Assembly (NCBI GenBank): GCA_050330855.1
Contig: JBHJNL010000032.1
Coordinates: 1 to 44,857, forward strand
Direction of reading: 5' to 3'
From: RCC1774 sp050330855
GTDB taxonomy: Bacteria > Cyanobacteriota > Cyanobacteriia > Thermosynechococcales > Thermosynechococcaceae
Length of the DNA: 44,857 bases
The position numbers were made by a program, and so were the translations under genes. The notes under the pieces were generated by a model, which was not told the DNA's origin, did no database searches, and saw only the letters and a program-made list of their open reading frames with translations. Below are positions 16,187 to 24,618 of this stretch, piece after piece; position 1 is the first letter of the stretch; each line of letters begins with the position of its first letter.

Positions 16187-17209
16187 ATGAGATTTCTGAA
16201 ATTCTTTGTGATCGGTATTGTGTTGGGTGCCTTAGTCTGGCTGGGAGTGTTTTATACCCTACTAGGCACACCCGGCGATTCCACCGGTGGCTTATATAGT
16301 GCCTACCAATATAAGAAGCAAGTGGCTGAGAGAACGGCATCACCCCGTATTGTATTTGTTGGCGGGTCAGGTGTATTGCTAGGCATTGGCGCTGACCTTA
16401 TTCATGAAGCACTAAAGGTTCCCACCGTTAATTTTGGTATTTTTGCAGGATTTGATCTGGACTATCAACTACAGCTCTTGAAGCCCCTTCTCAGGGAGGG
16501 TGACATTGTGGTGCTGACGTTTGAGTATTCTGCCTATTGTTTTTCAGGGGCGATGTCCTCTGATACCCGTAACTACATCATTGAGAGGGACGCGAATTTT
16601 TTCATGAAACAGCCACGGTGGGTTCAGCTAAGGCAAGTCTTTACGTTAGGCCCAGGGCGAATGGTGCAGTTGGGAATGTCTGCAATGCTGCCAACAATTG
16701 AACGCCAACGCCTCTATCCCATTGAGCGCTTAAATGCGTTTGGCGATCAGATGATCAACCGAGAAGAAGCCCCTAAGCTTAGAGAAATCAAGCGTTATAA
16801 AGCCCTTGACGTTAGTCAAAGCTGTCGTGGTCCCTCTGCCAGTTGGTCTATACTCGATCAATTCTCTGAGTCTATGAGAAAGGAGAAAAACGTCGCACTG
16901 CTGGCAACGTTCCCAAACACGATTGATTTTCAGGACTATAAAAAAGCTGATTTTCGCAACTTCACAGAGAAGATTACTGCGTTTTATCAGACAGAAAATA
17001 TCGAGGTGTTGGGTTCATCTCAGGAGTTCATGTACCCCATTGATTTCTTTTACGACACGAGCTACCACCTCAATGGTAAAGGTGTGAAGGTTCGTTCTGA
17101 ACGTTTATCTGAACTCTTGGGCCAGACATCTGTTGTTCAATCGGCTCAGCGTTACTGGAGAGAACACTCTCCAACGCCGCAAAAGACTTCCATCAAAGAC
17201 AAGGAGTAA
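16187..17209 (+). CDS. membrane-anchored SGNH-like protein, partner of MBOAT
   Basis: A 340-residue protein with one N-terminal helix (MRFLKFFVIGIVLGALVWLGVFYTLL, no clear cleavage site) and an extracytoplasmic domain. FVGGSGVLLGI (about 57-67) fits the GDSL/SGNH block I with a candidate serine, and Y-H-L-N-G-K-G near residue 288 fits the terminal D/H block. This arrangement recalls AlgX/AlgJ or DltD-type proteins that finish O-acetylation after an MBOAT partner. It lies 62 bp after the MBOAT gene and ends 8 bp before the next gene. No family name is certain; the SGNH reading rests on two motifs only. Confidence 0.62.
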   Translation: MRFLKFFVIGIVLGALVWLGVFYTLLGTPGDSTGGLYSAYQYKKQVAERTASPRIVFVGGSGVLLGIGADLIHEALKVPTVNFGIFAGFDLDYQLQLLKPLLREGDIVVLTFEYSAYCFSGAMSSDTRNYIIERDANFFMKQPRWVQLRQVFTLGPGRMVQLGMSAMLPTIERQRLYPIERLNAFGDQMINREEAPKLREIKRYKALDVSQSCRGPSASWSILDQFSESMRKEKNVALLATFPNTIDFQDYKKADFRNFTEKITAFYQTENIEVLGSSQEFMYPIDFFYDTSYHLNGKGVKVRSERLSELLGQTSVVQSAQRYWREHSPTPQKTSIKDKE

Positions 17210-17217
17210 TACCGCAG

Positions 17218-18351
17218 ATGGTCAGCGTTTCCCCTATTTCGGTGCAGCCGGTTACCAGCAATGCTGAGCTGGAACAGTTCTTAGATGTACCGGCACGTGT
17301 TTATGCCAGTGACCCCCACTGGGTGCCACCGATTCGAGCTGATGTGGCAAAACAGTTTGAACCCAGCAATCCGTTTTTTGAGTACGGTCGGCTACAACAG
17401 TTTGTGGCCTACCAAGACCAGCAGCCGGTAGGCCGGATTGTGGCAGCGATCAACCAACGATTGATTGATCGCGAAGAAGAAAACGTGGGGCTGTTTGGGT
17501 TCTTTGAGTGTGTAGAAGATGATGCGATCGCAACCCATCTTTTCACCACCGCCAGCCAATGGCTTCAAGAGCAAGGCATGAACACCATTCGTGGCCCCAT
17601 TGATCTTTCGACTCACAATAACTGCCTGTGGCTAGTCGATGGCTTCGACAGCGCCCCGTTCATGATGATGCCCTACAACCCGCCCTATTACCCAGCATTC
17701 ATCGAGAAAGCCGGATTCCATAAAGCTAAGGATGCCTACGCCTACAATTTGGTCCTGGACCAGTCCTTGCTGCAAAAATTTGAGAAAGCCTACCAGATTG
17801 CCCTCAAATCTGGCGTCACCTTTCGCCCCGTCGCCACCAAAGGAGAAGCCTTCGAGCAAGATTGCCGCAATCTGTACCGCCTCTTTACCCAAGCCTTCAG
17901 CAATAACTGGAGTTCAACCCCCCGCACCGAAGCAGAATTTCTTGAAGAAGCCAAAGATCTCAAAATGGTGGTGGACCCTACCATTTTCCCTATTGCCGAG
18001 TACGACGGCGAAATGATTGGCTTCTTCATGGGCCTGCCCAACTACAACCTTGTGTTCAAGCATCTCAACGGCAAACTGAACTGGCTCGGCATCCTTAAAT
18101 TTCTCTGGTATCGTCGCCAAATTAACGAAGCCCGCATGATTGCCCTGTGCGCCCTGCCCGAACATCGACGCAAAATGGTCGCTCCCGCCCTGGTGTACCT
18201 GGTCCATCGGGACGGCACCCAGAAACCGAAACCCTACGAGCGCTCTGAGCTGTCCTGGATTTATGAAGACAACATGCCCTCGCGCAAGCTAACCGAAGCC
18301 TCGGGCGGTAAGATCTATAAAACCTACCGCATCTACGAAAAGGCGCTATGA
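17218..18351 (+). CDS. GNAT-like N-acetyltransferase (YghO-like)
   Basis: A 377-residue soluble protein resembling the YghO/GNAT group. A short N-terminal GNAT-like part contains RLQQFVAYQDQQPVGRIVAAINQR and GLFGFFECVED. A hallmark of the group follows: IRGPIDLSTHNNCLWLVDGFDSAPFMMMPYNPPYYP (about 122-158). A second GNAT-like half includes IAEYDGEMIGFFMGLPNYN. The catalytic reaction of this group is not known. AAGGAG lies 11 nt before the ATG. It is tightly placed between the SGNH-like gene (8 bp) and the SDR gene (4-bp overlap), so the four genes are probably one transcript. Confidence 0.75.
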   Translation: MVSVSPISVQPVTSNAELEQFLDVPARVYASDPHWVPPIRADVAKQFEPSNPFFEYGRLQQFVAYQDQQPVGRIVAAINQRLIDREEENVGLFGFFECVEDDAIATHLFTTASQWLQEQGMNTIRGPIDLSTHNNCLWLVDGFDSAPFMMMPYNPPYYPAFIEKAGFHKAKDAYAYNLVLDQSLLQKFEKAYQIALKSGVTFRPVATKGEAFEQDCRNLYRLFTQAFSNNWSSTPRTEAEFLEEAKDLKMVVDPTIFPIAEYDGEMIGFFMGLPNYNLVFKHLNGKLNWLGILKFLWYRRQINEARMIALCALPEHRRKMVAPALVYLVHRDGTQKPKPYERSELSWIYEDNMPSRKLTEASGGKIYKTYRIYEKAL

Positions 18352-19304
18352 AAGCACTCGTCACTGGAGCCAATGGCTTTACCGGATCTCATCTGTGTCA
18401 ACGCCTGCTCCAACGAGGCGATCAGGTCACGGCCTATGTTCGTCGCACTGGCGATCTAGCGCGACTAGAGAACCTAGCGGTGACGCTTGCCGATGGCGAC
18501 ATCACCGATCAAACCGCCTTAGAAGCGGCAATGGCAGGTGTCGACCTCGTTTTCCACACCGCTGCCTATGTTGAACTAGGGCTGGTGGATGCCGACCTGA
18601 TGGAGCGGGTCAATGTCGGTGGCACCAAAGCGGTCCTAGCCGCAGCACAGGCAGCAGGCGCGTCTAGAATGATCTACTGCAGCACCATTGGCGTTTACGG
18701 CGATACCCAAGGCCGACTCATTGATGAAACCTTTGAGCGTCAGCAGACTGATTTCTCCTCAGCCTATGATCGCACCAAGTATCTTGCTCAGCAGGCGGTG
18801 GATGAAGCAGCTCACAATGGCTTTCATGTGGTCAGCGTGATGCCCTCCGGCATCTTTGGGCCAGGAGATCCCCATTTCGGCAAGGTAGTACAGCTCTTTC
18901 TCAAGGGTGGCCTTAAGGTTTGGGCCGGGGCCAAGCGCATTACCGGCATTGTCCACGTCGATGATCTCGTAGAAGCCATGATTCTCGCAAGCGATCGCAG
19001 TCAGGCTGGCGAACATTACATTATCTCGGCCGGGGAACTCACGACCGGAGAGATGTTTCAAGTCTTCAGTGACGAGACGGGCATTGCCACTCCCACCGAA
19101 ATCCCGGAGCCAATTGTTCGCTTGGTCGGCAGCGTTCTTGACCCCATTGGACGTCTGCTCAACTGGCAGCCGCCCTTAAGTCGCGAGCGAGTTCACTACC
19201 TCTACGATCGCTGTGTTCGAGTCAGCGGCGACAAAGCTAGACAACGGCTTGGGTGGCAGCCCCGTTCAGTCCAGGAAACCTTGCGAGACCTCGTACAGCC
19301 ATGA
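18348..19304 (+). CDS. extended SDR NAD(P)-dependent epimerase/dehydratase
   Basis: A 318-residue extended short-chain dehydrogenase. TGANGFTGSHL (7-17) is the nucleotide-binding glycine motif, STIGVYGD carries the catalytic Ser/Thr region, and YDRTK (about 138-142) is the Y-x-x-x-K pair. GIVHVDDLVEAMILA matches dihydroflavonol-reductase/HpnA-like and sugar-epimerase members. The substrate may be a nucleotide sugar or a lipid-linked hydroxy/keto compound. The start overlaps the GNAT-like stop by 4 bp. It is the last gene of the acyltransferase unit and is followed by a 436-bp gap. Confidence 0.88.
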   Translation: MKALVTGANGFTGSHLCQRLLQRGDQVTAYVRRTGDLARLENLAVTLADGDITDQTALEAAMAGVDLVFHTAAYVELGLVDADLMERVNVGGTKAVLAAAQAAGASRMIYCSTIGVYGDTQGRLIDETFERQQTDFSSAYDRTKYLAQQAVDEAAHNGFHVVSVMPSGIFGPGDPHFGKVVQLFLKGGLKVWAGAKRITGIVHVDDLVEAMILASDRSQAGEHYIISAGELTTGEMFQVFSDETGIATPTEIPEPIVRLVGSVLDPIGRLLNWQPPLSRERVHYLYDRCVRVSGDKARQRLGWQPRSVQETLRDLVQP

Positions 19305-19740
19305 TGTTTACATGAGTTTACGGACTGTTACCCCACTTAAACAACCATAAACTTTAGTGAAATCAAAATTTTTCTAGCGTCGCTAATGCTAGATTAATAG
19401 CAGGTACAGAACAGGTAATTCTAAATCCCAAAAGAGATAGAGCCTGTACCTCCTAGCTCTGTCATTCGAGTCGTTCTTGATGTTATCTTCACTTACATTA
19501 GGTGGAATAAAGTCCAAGGAGGGGCTTCGATTCCAAAGCCAGATTCGGTAAAGAAAATCAAGTGGCGCATTAATGTTAGTTCGTCTCTATTCTGTTCACC
19601 TTAGCTGTTGCTTTTATTAACTGATTCAAGTTCAAATCCTGAGTAAAAACACTTCACAAATCTCTTGTCGTTATTAGGGTTCAGCGTCGTCGCTGAACCC
19701 TTTTGAAATGGATAGTCGTTGCAATTAAAGCCCTAGACGA
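19305..19740. other. structured intergenic region, candidate small RNA locus
   Basis: No convincing protein frame. AGGTACAG (19402-19409) and CTGTACCT (19444-19451) can form an 8-bp stem, preceded by a TTAATA that could be a -10 element (about 19394-19399). A second small hairpin, GGCTT/AAGCC, lies near 19525-19545. The stretch ends with a perfect 10-bp terminator at 19677-19704, 370 bp after the SDR stop, which is far for a simple 3' UTR. A short peptide frame of 23 codons (ATG near 19479) is also present but unsupported. It may encode an RNA of about 300 nt or shorter pieces. Confidence 0.4.
19677..19704 (+). terminator. perfect intrinsic terminator
   Basis: GGGTTCAGCG (19677-19686), loop TCGT, CGCTGAACCC (19691-19700), then TTTT. 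Ten perfect base pairs on the plus strand, 36 bp before the rhomboid gene. Confidence 0.9.
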
Positions 19741-20301
19741 GTGTCGATGCAGCAGTTCCTAAGATACAAGATCTGGCATTTAATTCCTTTCGTAGCTGTG
19801 ATGTGGGCGGTCGAGATTATTGACGCCTTTTATTTTGACTCAAAACTCGATAATTACGGAATTAGTCCCCGCAATCCTCAAGGGTTGTGGGGTATTTTAT
19901 TCGCTCCATTTTTGCATGGTGACTTTGAGCATTTAATAGCCAATACCTTTCCCTTAATTATTCTAGGGAGTTTGATTTTATGGCGTTCGGTCGAGGAGTT
20001 TTGGATTGCAACGCTCGTAATTATGACGGTCGGTGGCGGCGGGGTTTGGGTCTTTGGTGAACGTGGCTCTTTCCATGTCGGAGCCAGCATCTTGATTTTT
20101 GGCTATATCGGCTATTTGCTGCTGCGGGGGTATCTAGAGCACAGCGCTAACGGTGTTTTAGTTTCAATATTAGTTCTCATCTTTTACGGCGGCACCCTGG
20201 CTCAGGGCGTTTTGCCCACAGATGCAGGCGTCTCTTGGGAAGGGCATTTATTTGGCTGTATTGGCGGTCTCTTAGCGGCACATGCTGTATCGAGAACTTA
20301 A
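19741..20301 (+). CDS. rhomboid family intramembrane serine protease
   Basis: A 186-residue membrane protein with about six helices. HGDFEHLIANTFPL carries the H-x-x-x-N motif in TM2, VGASILIFG holds the catalytic serine (G-A-S) and WEGHLFGCIGG the catalytic histidine, so the Ser-His dyad is complete. It would cut transmembrane substrates within the bilayer. GTG 19741 and ATG 19747 are two residues apart; neither has a good ribosome binding site. The stop codon overlaps the stop of the convergent GerMN gene by 4 bp. Confidence 0.9.
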   Translation: MSMQQFLRYKIWHLIPFVAVMWAVEIIDAFYFDSKLDNYGISPRNPQGLWGILFAPFLHGDFEHLIANTFPLIILGSLILWRSVEEFWIATLVIMTVGGGGVWVFGERGSFHVGASILIFGYIGYLLLRGYLEHSANGVLVSILVLIFYGGTLAQGVLPTDAGVSWEGHLFGCIGGLLAAHAVSRT

Positions 20302-20933
20302 AGTGAGAACTCTTCTTGAAACTCTTTGCGCGTCATGGGTTGAGACACTTCTAAGCCCTCGCCCCCCAAAACCGTCAGCGGTTCACCATCAATCGAAATC
20401 CAAACGGACTCTTTGGGATTAAGACTACTGGCGGTATAGATGACCTGACCTAATCGCCCCTGCATCGAGGTGCTGCCGCCCCCCACTGTAAACGCTTTGT
20501 TGAGGTCAAGATGAACCCCGTCTGCTTTGACCGTAACAGTATTAAGCTTCGTCCCTTCAGGAATGCTACTCGCAACATCAGCGTTGGCTGGCCCCTTCAA
20601 AAGACGTTCTAGAGCAGCAGTAAGCTGCTCTTCAGGTTTGGCTGTCGGCTTTTGAGACGTAATTTTGGCCGGAGCAAGCTCTACCTTTTCTTGTGCCACC
20701 TTGAGCCAATAGACCGAAAGCTGGGCTGATTCTGCAGGTGATTCGGTGGGCGTGATTGACGGAGAAGGACTCGCCTCTGGTTCGACAGTGCTGGGGGCTG
20801 ATGGAGTAGGGCTAGGCGTGGGGCTTTGCACCTGTGGGTCCTGGGGAGGAGCCTCGGTCGTGCAGGCAAATAAACCTACCGCGATCGCCGTTACCATGAG
20901 TTTCCCCAACATTGAGCGCTGTCGTTTAGCCAT
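20298..20933 (-). CDS. GerMN domain lipoprotein
   Basis: Start ATG 20933 (MAKRQRSMLGKL...) gives a lipoprotein signal with lipobox GLFAC (about 19-23), then a Pro/Ser/Thr-rich linker of about 55 residues, then a GerMN domain: AQLSVYWLK, LTAALERLLKGPA, IPEGTKLNTVTVKADGVHLDLNKAFTVGGGSTSMQGRLGQVIYTA. GerMN domains occur in spore GerM and in cell-envelope lipoproteins, role uncertain. The longer frame up to 21002 would displace the signal sequence. Convergent with the rhomboid gene; the stop codons overlap. Confidence 0.85.
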   Translation of the reverse strand: MAKRQRSMLGKLMVTAIAVGLFACTTEAPPQDPQVQSPTPSPTPSAPSTVEPEASPSPSITPTESPAESAQLSVYWLKVAQEKVELAPAKITSQKPTAKPEEQLTAALERLLKGPANADVASSIPEGTKLNTVTVKADGVHLDLNKAFTVGGGSTSMQGRLGQVIYTASSLNPKESVWISIDGEPLTVLGGEGLEVSQPMTRKEFQEEFSL

Positions 20934-21049
20934 GACGTCCCACATTCCCTTGCGATACCTTAGCAGTCCTATTTCAGCACAAATCCTTGACGAGAGCGCC
21001 AATTTGGAAGTTCCGAAATCGTTTCTAGCTTAACAAACGCAAAGCGGCT

Positions 21050-22852
21050 TCAGAGGCTAGCCTGTAGCCACTTTTGTAAAGTGGACACCACTTGATCCAG
21101 GGCAATGTCTTGTGCTTCATGGGTGGCACGCTGTACCACCTCTACTTTGCCGTCCTTTAGAGACCGTCCCGTCACAATGCGGTAGGGAATGCCGATCAAA
21201 TCAGCGTCTTTAAACTTCACCCCGGCCCGCTCGTTGCGATCGTCGAGAATGGTCTCAATCCCGGCTGCGTTGAGATCTCGATACAGTGTTTCTGCGGCTT
21301 CAACTTGGGCCTGATCATTTAGGTTCGGAATCACCACAATGGCGTGGTAAGGCGCAATGGAAACGGGCCAGATCATACCGTCTTTATCGTAGGACTGCTC
21401 CACAGCGGCTTGGGCTAACCGCGAGACGCCAACGCCGTAGCAGCCCATCACCAGGGGCATTTCTTCACCCTGTTCGTTGGTATAGGTCGCCCCCATGGCT
21501 GCAGAGTACTTGGTGCCAAGCTGAAAGATATGGCCGATCTCAATGCCTCTAGCGCTGTGAAGCGTTTGCTCTGGGTTATGAAGGGCGCGATCTCCCCCCA
21601 TGGCCTTTCTGAGATCCACTATATTTTTAGGCAGAGTCAGCTCCTTACCCCAATTTGCCCCCACAACATGAAAGCCACTATCGTTAGCTCCGGTCACGAA
21701 GTTCTTGAGATCCACTGCGGTTGGATCAACCAGTCGCAGAAACTGGGGCGCAATGGATGGATGAGATTTAATACAGTCATCGGCAAGATCTGGCCCCAGA
21801 TAGCCGAGCGGTAGCGTTTGGGTGGCCCACTTGGCTTGAGCCTCAGCGTCAGGCACCTCTAGAGAAATGACGGTATGGCTGTCGTAGTCTGTGGCCCGCT
21901 GGGTTAGCTCATTCTGCAGCTTCACTTCATTGACGTCTTGGTCACCCCGAAGGCTCACTAAAATGAGAACCGTCTTGCCCGAATCGTAGACTGCCTGATA
22001 TAAGACATTCTTGACGATTTGAGTGGCAGAACAGTCTAAAGATTTGCAGAGTTTCTCAATGGTGTCTGCCTGGGGCGTCTCTCGCTTTTCGTAGCCTTTA
22101 AAGACTGAGGACTGCGCCTCTGGGGGCAAAGAGGTCGCTTTCTCAACATTGGCGGCGTAATGCCCATCATCGGTGTATAGAATCTCGTCTTCACCGGCTT
22201 CAGCAAGCACCATAAATTCTTGAGATCCAGAGCCACCAATGGCTCCAGAATCAGCCTCCACGGCGCGGAAGGTGAGACCGCACCGCTGCAGCATATTGCG
22301 ATAGGCCTGGTCCATGGCCTGATAGGTTTCTTTAAGGCTATCGGTGCTTTCATGGAAGGAGTAGCCATCTTTCATGATGAACTCCCGGCTCCGCATCAGG
22401 CCAAACCGAGGTCGAATTTCGTCCCGGAACTTGGTCTGGAGCTGATAAAGGTGCAGCGGCAACTGCCGATAGGAGCGAATCAGATCGCGAGCGACGGCGG
22501 TGATCACTTCTTCATGGGTCGGTCCTAGTCCCAGAGATCTCCCTTGACGGTCCTGCAGAGAGAACATAATGCCTTCGGCTTCGGTGTAGGTGTCCCAGCG
22601 ACCTGATTCTTGCCAGAGTTCGGCAGGCTGCACCTGGGGCAGCAAGCATTCCTGTGCGCCAGTGGCATCCATTTCTTCGCGGACAATTTTGGAGACCTTC
22701 TGCAACACGCGCCACATCAGTGGCAGGTAGGCATAGATACCGCTACCGATCCGGCGAATGTATCCGGCCCGGAGTAGGAGCTTATGACTGGGAATCTCTG
22801 CTTCGGCGGGGTCTTCCCGCAGCGTCACAAACAGCATTTGAGAAAGCCGCAT
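21050..22852 (-). CDS. proS: prolyl-tRNA synthetase
   Basis: Class II aminoacyl-tRNA synthetase charging tRNA-Pro (EC 6.1.1.15). 600 residues, typical of the bacterial type with an inserted editing domain. Motif 1 region: AYLPLMWRVLQKVSKIVREEMDA. Motif 2: TKFRDEIRPRFGLMRSREFIMKD. The INS editing domain lies roughly at 225-395. Motif 3 has GCYGVGVSRLAQAAVEQ, and the anticodon-binding domain occupies about 490-600 (APYHAIVVIPN, GIETILDDRNERAGVKFKDADLIGIPYRI). ATG 22852 is preceded by GAGAGATA. Monocistronic as far as can be seen. Confidence 0.97.
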   Translation of the reverse strand: MRLSQMLFVTLREDPAEAEIPSHKLLLRAGYIRRIGSGIYAYLPLMWRVLQKVSKIVREEMDATGAQECLLPQVQPAELWQESGRWDTYTEAEGIMFSLQDRQGRSLGLGPTHEEVITAVARDLIRSYRQLPLHLYQLQTKFRDEIRPRFGLMRSREFIMKDGYSFHESTDSLKETYQAMDQAYRNMLQRCGLTFRAVEADSGAIGGSGSQEFMVLAEAGEDEILYTDDGHYAANVEKATSLPPEAQSSVFKGYEKRETPQADTIEKLCKSLDCSATQIVKNVLYQAVYDSGKTVLILVSLRGDQDVNEVKLQNELTQRATDYDSHTVISLEVPDAEAQAKWATQTLPLGYLGPDLADDCIKSHPSIAPQFLRLVDPTAVDLKNFVTGANDSGFHVVGANWGKELTLPKNIVDLRKAMGGDRALHNPEQTLHSARGIEIGHIFQLGTKYSAAMGATYTNEQGEEMPLVMGCYGVGVSRLAQAAVEQSYDKDGMIWPVSIAPYHAIVVIPNLNDQAQVEAAETLYRDLNAAGIETILDDRNERAGVKFKDADLIGIPYRIVTGRSLKDGKVEVVQRATHEAQDIALDQVVSTLQKWLQASL

Positions 22853-22952
22853 TATCTCTCATCCAACTGGGTTACCGATTTATTAGTCTAGACGATTAGA
22901 GACGCTAGGCTGCCACGGTATCGAAGGAGATTAATTAGACTCGCCCACTTTT

Positions 22953-23687
22953 CTAGGGAGATTGAATCGGCACAGTCTGTGACTGTGAGGGGGTTGTGGC
23001 TCCGGCAGGGTTGGGGCTATTACGGCTACTCAGTAAGACCCAGAGTGAGGCTGCAGACAGCGATGCGATCGCACCTACTACCACCATCCACAATCGTACC
23101 GGAGACCTCAGCCGCTTTGAAAGCTGAGCGCGGGACAGGTGAATCGTTGCCTTGGATTGTGAATTTGGCTCTCTATTCTGGCTGTAATTGGGAACCGACG
23201 AAGATGCCAGAATTGTTGTCCCATCACCAGCGCTCATAAATTCTGGACTCACCATGGTGGCTGTCGCATCCGTTACATCAGACTTGATACTGTGGTAAGA
23301 GAGCGATTCAAGATAGTTGAGGAACTCCACTTGTTCCATGGCCACCGTCATATAGGTCGCTTTGATTTCTTTACCAAAGCGGACAATATCGCCTTTATTG
23401 AGTTCGTGCATCGACTTGCGCTCACCATTGATGTAAACACCATTGGCGCTGGCCTTACCCTCAGAGTTGCCGTCTAAGACGCGGTAGCGATAGCCCTCGT
23501 TAGGCACCGGCAATCGCACCAGTAAAGCGTGCTGTCGAGAGATGGAAGGACCATCAACGACAATGGCATTGGACGCATCGCGCCCAACTGAGTAGGCAAC
23601 ATCTTCGAGTTGAACCACCCGACGGCCTGCGCCATCGTGGATGATCAACATGTGGTGTTCAGAGGTTTCTTGCCGTGATACTGGCAT
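22953..23687 (-). CDS. FHA domain protein with C-terminal membrane anchor
   Basis: The 244-residue product has an FHA domain at about 14-115 (SVGRDASNAIVV, SRQHALLVRL, SANGVYINGER) that should bind phosphothreonine. A linker of about 80 residues follows, rich in Ser and Thr (SDVTDATATM, SQNREPNSQSKATIHLSR). One transmembrane helix is at about 198-220, then a short Pro/Ser/Thr tail. The FHA part and the next 30 residues closely resemble those of the FHA-GGDEF-EAL protein at 5696-8371, so they are paralogues of one subfamily. It is divergent from the HEAT-repeat gene and downstream of nothing obvious. The partner kinase is not in the window. Confidence 0.85.
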   Translation of the reverse strand: MPVSRQETSEHHMLIIHDGAGRRVVQLEDVAYSVGRDASNAIVVDGPSISRQHALLVRLPVPNEGYRYRVLDGNSEGKASANGVYINGERKSMHELNKGDIVRFGKEIKATYMTVAMEQVEFLNYLESLSYHSIKSDVTDATATMVSPEFMSAGDGTTILASSSVPNYSQNREPNSQSKATIHLSRAQLSKRLRSPVRLWMVVVGAIASLSAASLWVLLSSRNSPNPAGATTPSQSQTVPIQSP

Positions 23688-23847
23688 GGCTGCAAGGAGT
23701 GATAAAGATTGAGTGGAGCGTGAAAGTCTTATATTTACTAGGATTCCCTGAACACATCTTGAATAGACAGCCGACTTTGAAGGGATAGGTTCTGAATGGG
23801 CCGAGAGACCAGTCTCTATGGAGCCTGGGTATTGTAAAGTGACAGAT

Positions 23848-24606
23848 ATGTACGATGAAGACGATCTCAGTCTGCTTGATGTAGACGAAACCCCTGAAAG
23901 TCCTCTAGATCAGATGGCTCCCCTTGATGACCCTAGCGTCGTCGCGGCCCGTCCTGATGTAGAGGAAATGCTGCAGTTGATGAGCGCGCCGGATGCCCCC
24001 CAACGCATGTTGGCAACCCGAGCCTTTTGTGAGCTGCAGGAACCCCGTGCGATACCACACCTCATTCGTCTATTGACCGATAGCTGTCCGCTGGTGCGCG
24101 TCAGCGCGGCCTATGCTTTGGGACATAACCCCAGCGTCACTGCGGTTGACTCTTTGATTGAGCAGCTAGACCTCGATTGGAATGGCTATGTTCGGAAGGG
24201 GGCCGTCTGGGCCTTAGGAAATTGTCGCGATCGCCGTTCTCTGGCTCCTCTTACCAATGCGTTGAGAACGGACATCTCTGCAGTCCGTCTCTGGGCGGCT
24301 AGCTCACTGGGGCAAATGGCCGAGGTCGATACCGATTCAGCCCGTGCTGCGATTCCACCCTTAGTTGAAGCGTTGACCCACGATGCGCTGCCAGCGGTAC
24401 GCAGCAATAGTGCGTGGTCCCTCGGACAGCTCTGTCAGAGCATTGAAAAAGGGATGATGTACGCGCAGGCTGTTGAGGCTTTAATTAATGCGCTGCAGGA
24501 TGCAGATCTGGGTGTTCAGGAAGATGCCAAGAGTTCTCTGTTAAAACTGGGAGATACTCGTGGTCTACAGATCATTGAAGCATTAGAAATGGAAGGTCTG
24601 CTATAG
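23848..24606 (+). CDS. HEAT-repeat (PBS lyase-type) protein
   Basis: A 252-residue all-helical repeat protein. An acidic N-terminal leader (MYDEDDLSLLDVDE) precedes five to six HEAT/PBS-lyase repeats: QRMLATRAFCELQEPRAIPHLIRLL, PLVRVSAAYALG, GYVRKGAVWALGNCRD, AVRLWAASSLGQM, AVRSNSAWSLGQL, and a final pair. Proteins of this class act as scaffolds; some (CpcE/F, NblB) bind bilins or phycobiliproteins, but nothing here shows a lyase role. I chose ATG 23848; a second ATG at 23818 sits directly behind an AGAGAC/GTCTCT hairpin and adds ten unlikely residues. Its 3' end lies 12 bp from the convergent ggt gene. Confidence 0.85.
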   Translation: MYDEDDLSLLDVDETPESPLDQMAPLDDPSVVAARPDVEEMLQLMSAPDAPQRMLATRAFCELQEPRAIPHLIRLLTDSCPLVRVSAAYALGHNPSVTAVDSLIEQLDLDWNGYVRKGAVWALGNCRDRRSLAPLTNALRTDISAVRLWAASSLGQMAEVDTDSARAAIPPLVEALTHDALPAVRSNSAWSLGQLCQSIEKGMMYAQAVEALINALQDADLGVQEDAKSSLLKLGDTRGLQIIEALEMEGLL

Positions 24607-24618
24607 GCAGCTCCGACG

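Noticed and set aside
19479..19550. 23-codon peptide frame in the intergenic region
   Set aside because: Too short, no family match and no clear ribosome binding site; mentioned only in the region entry.
19630..19645. tRNA T-arm-like sequence (GTTCAAATCC)
   Set aside because: The flanking stem has a mismatch and no D-arm, anticodon arm or acceptor stem could be placed around it.
23818..23847. Upstream ATG for the HEAT-repeat gene
   Set aside because: It lies directly behind an AGAGAC/GTCTCT hairpin, and the ten extra residues do not look like the usual N terminus.
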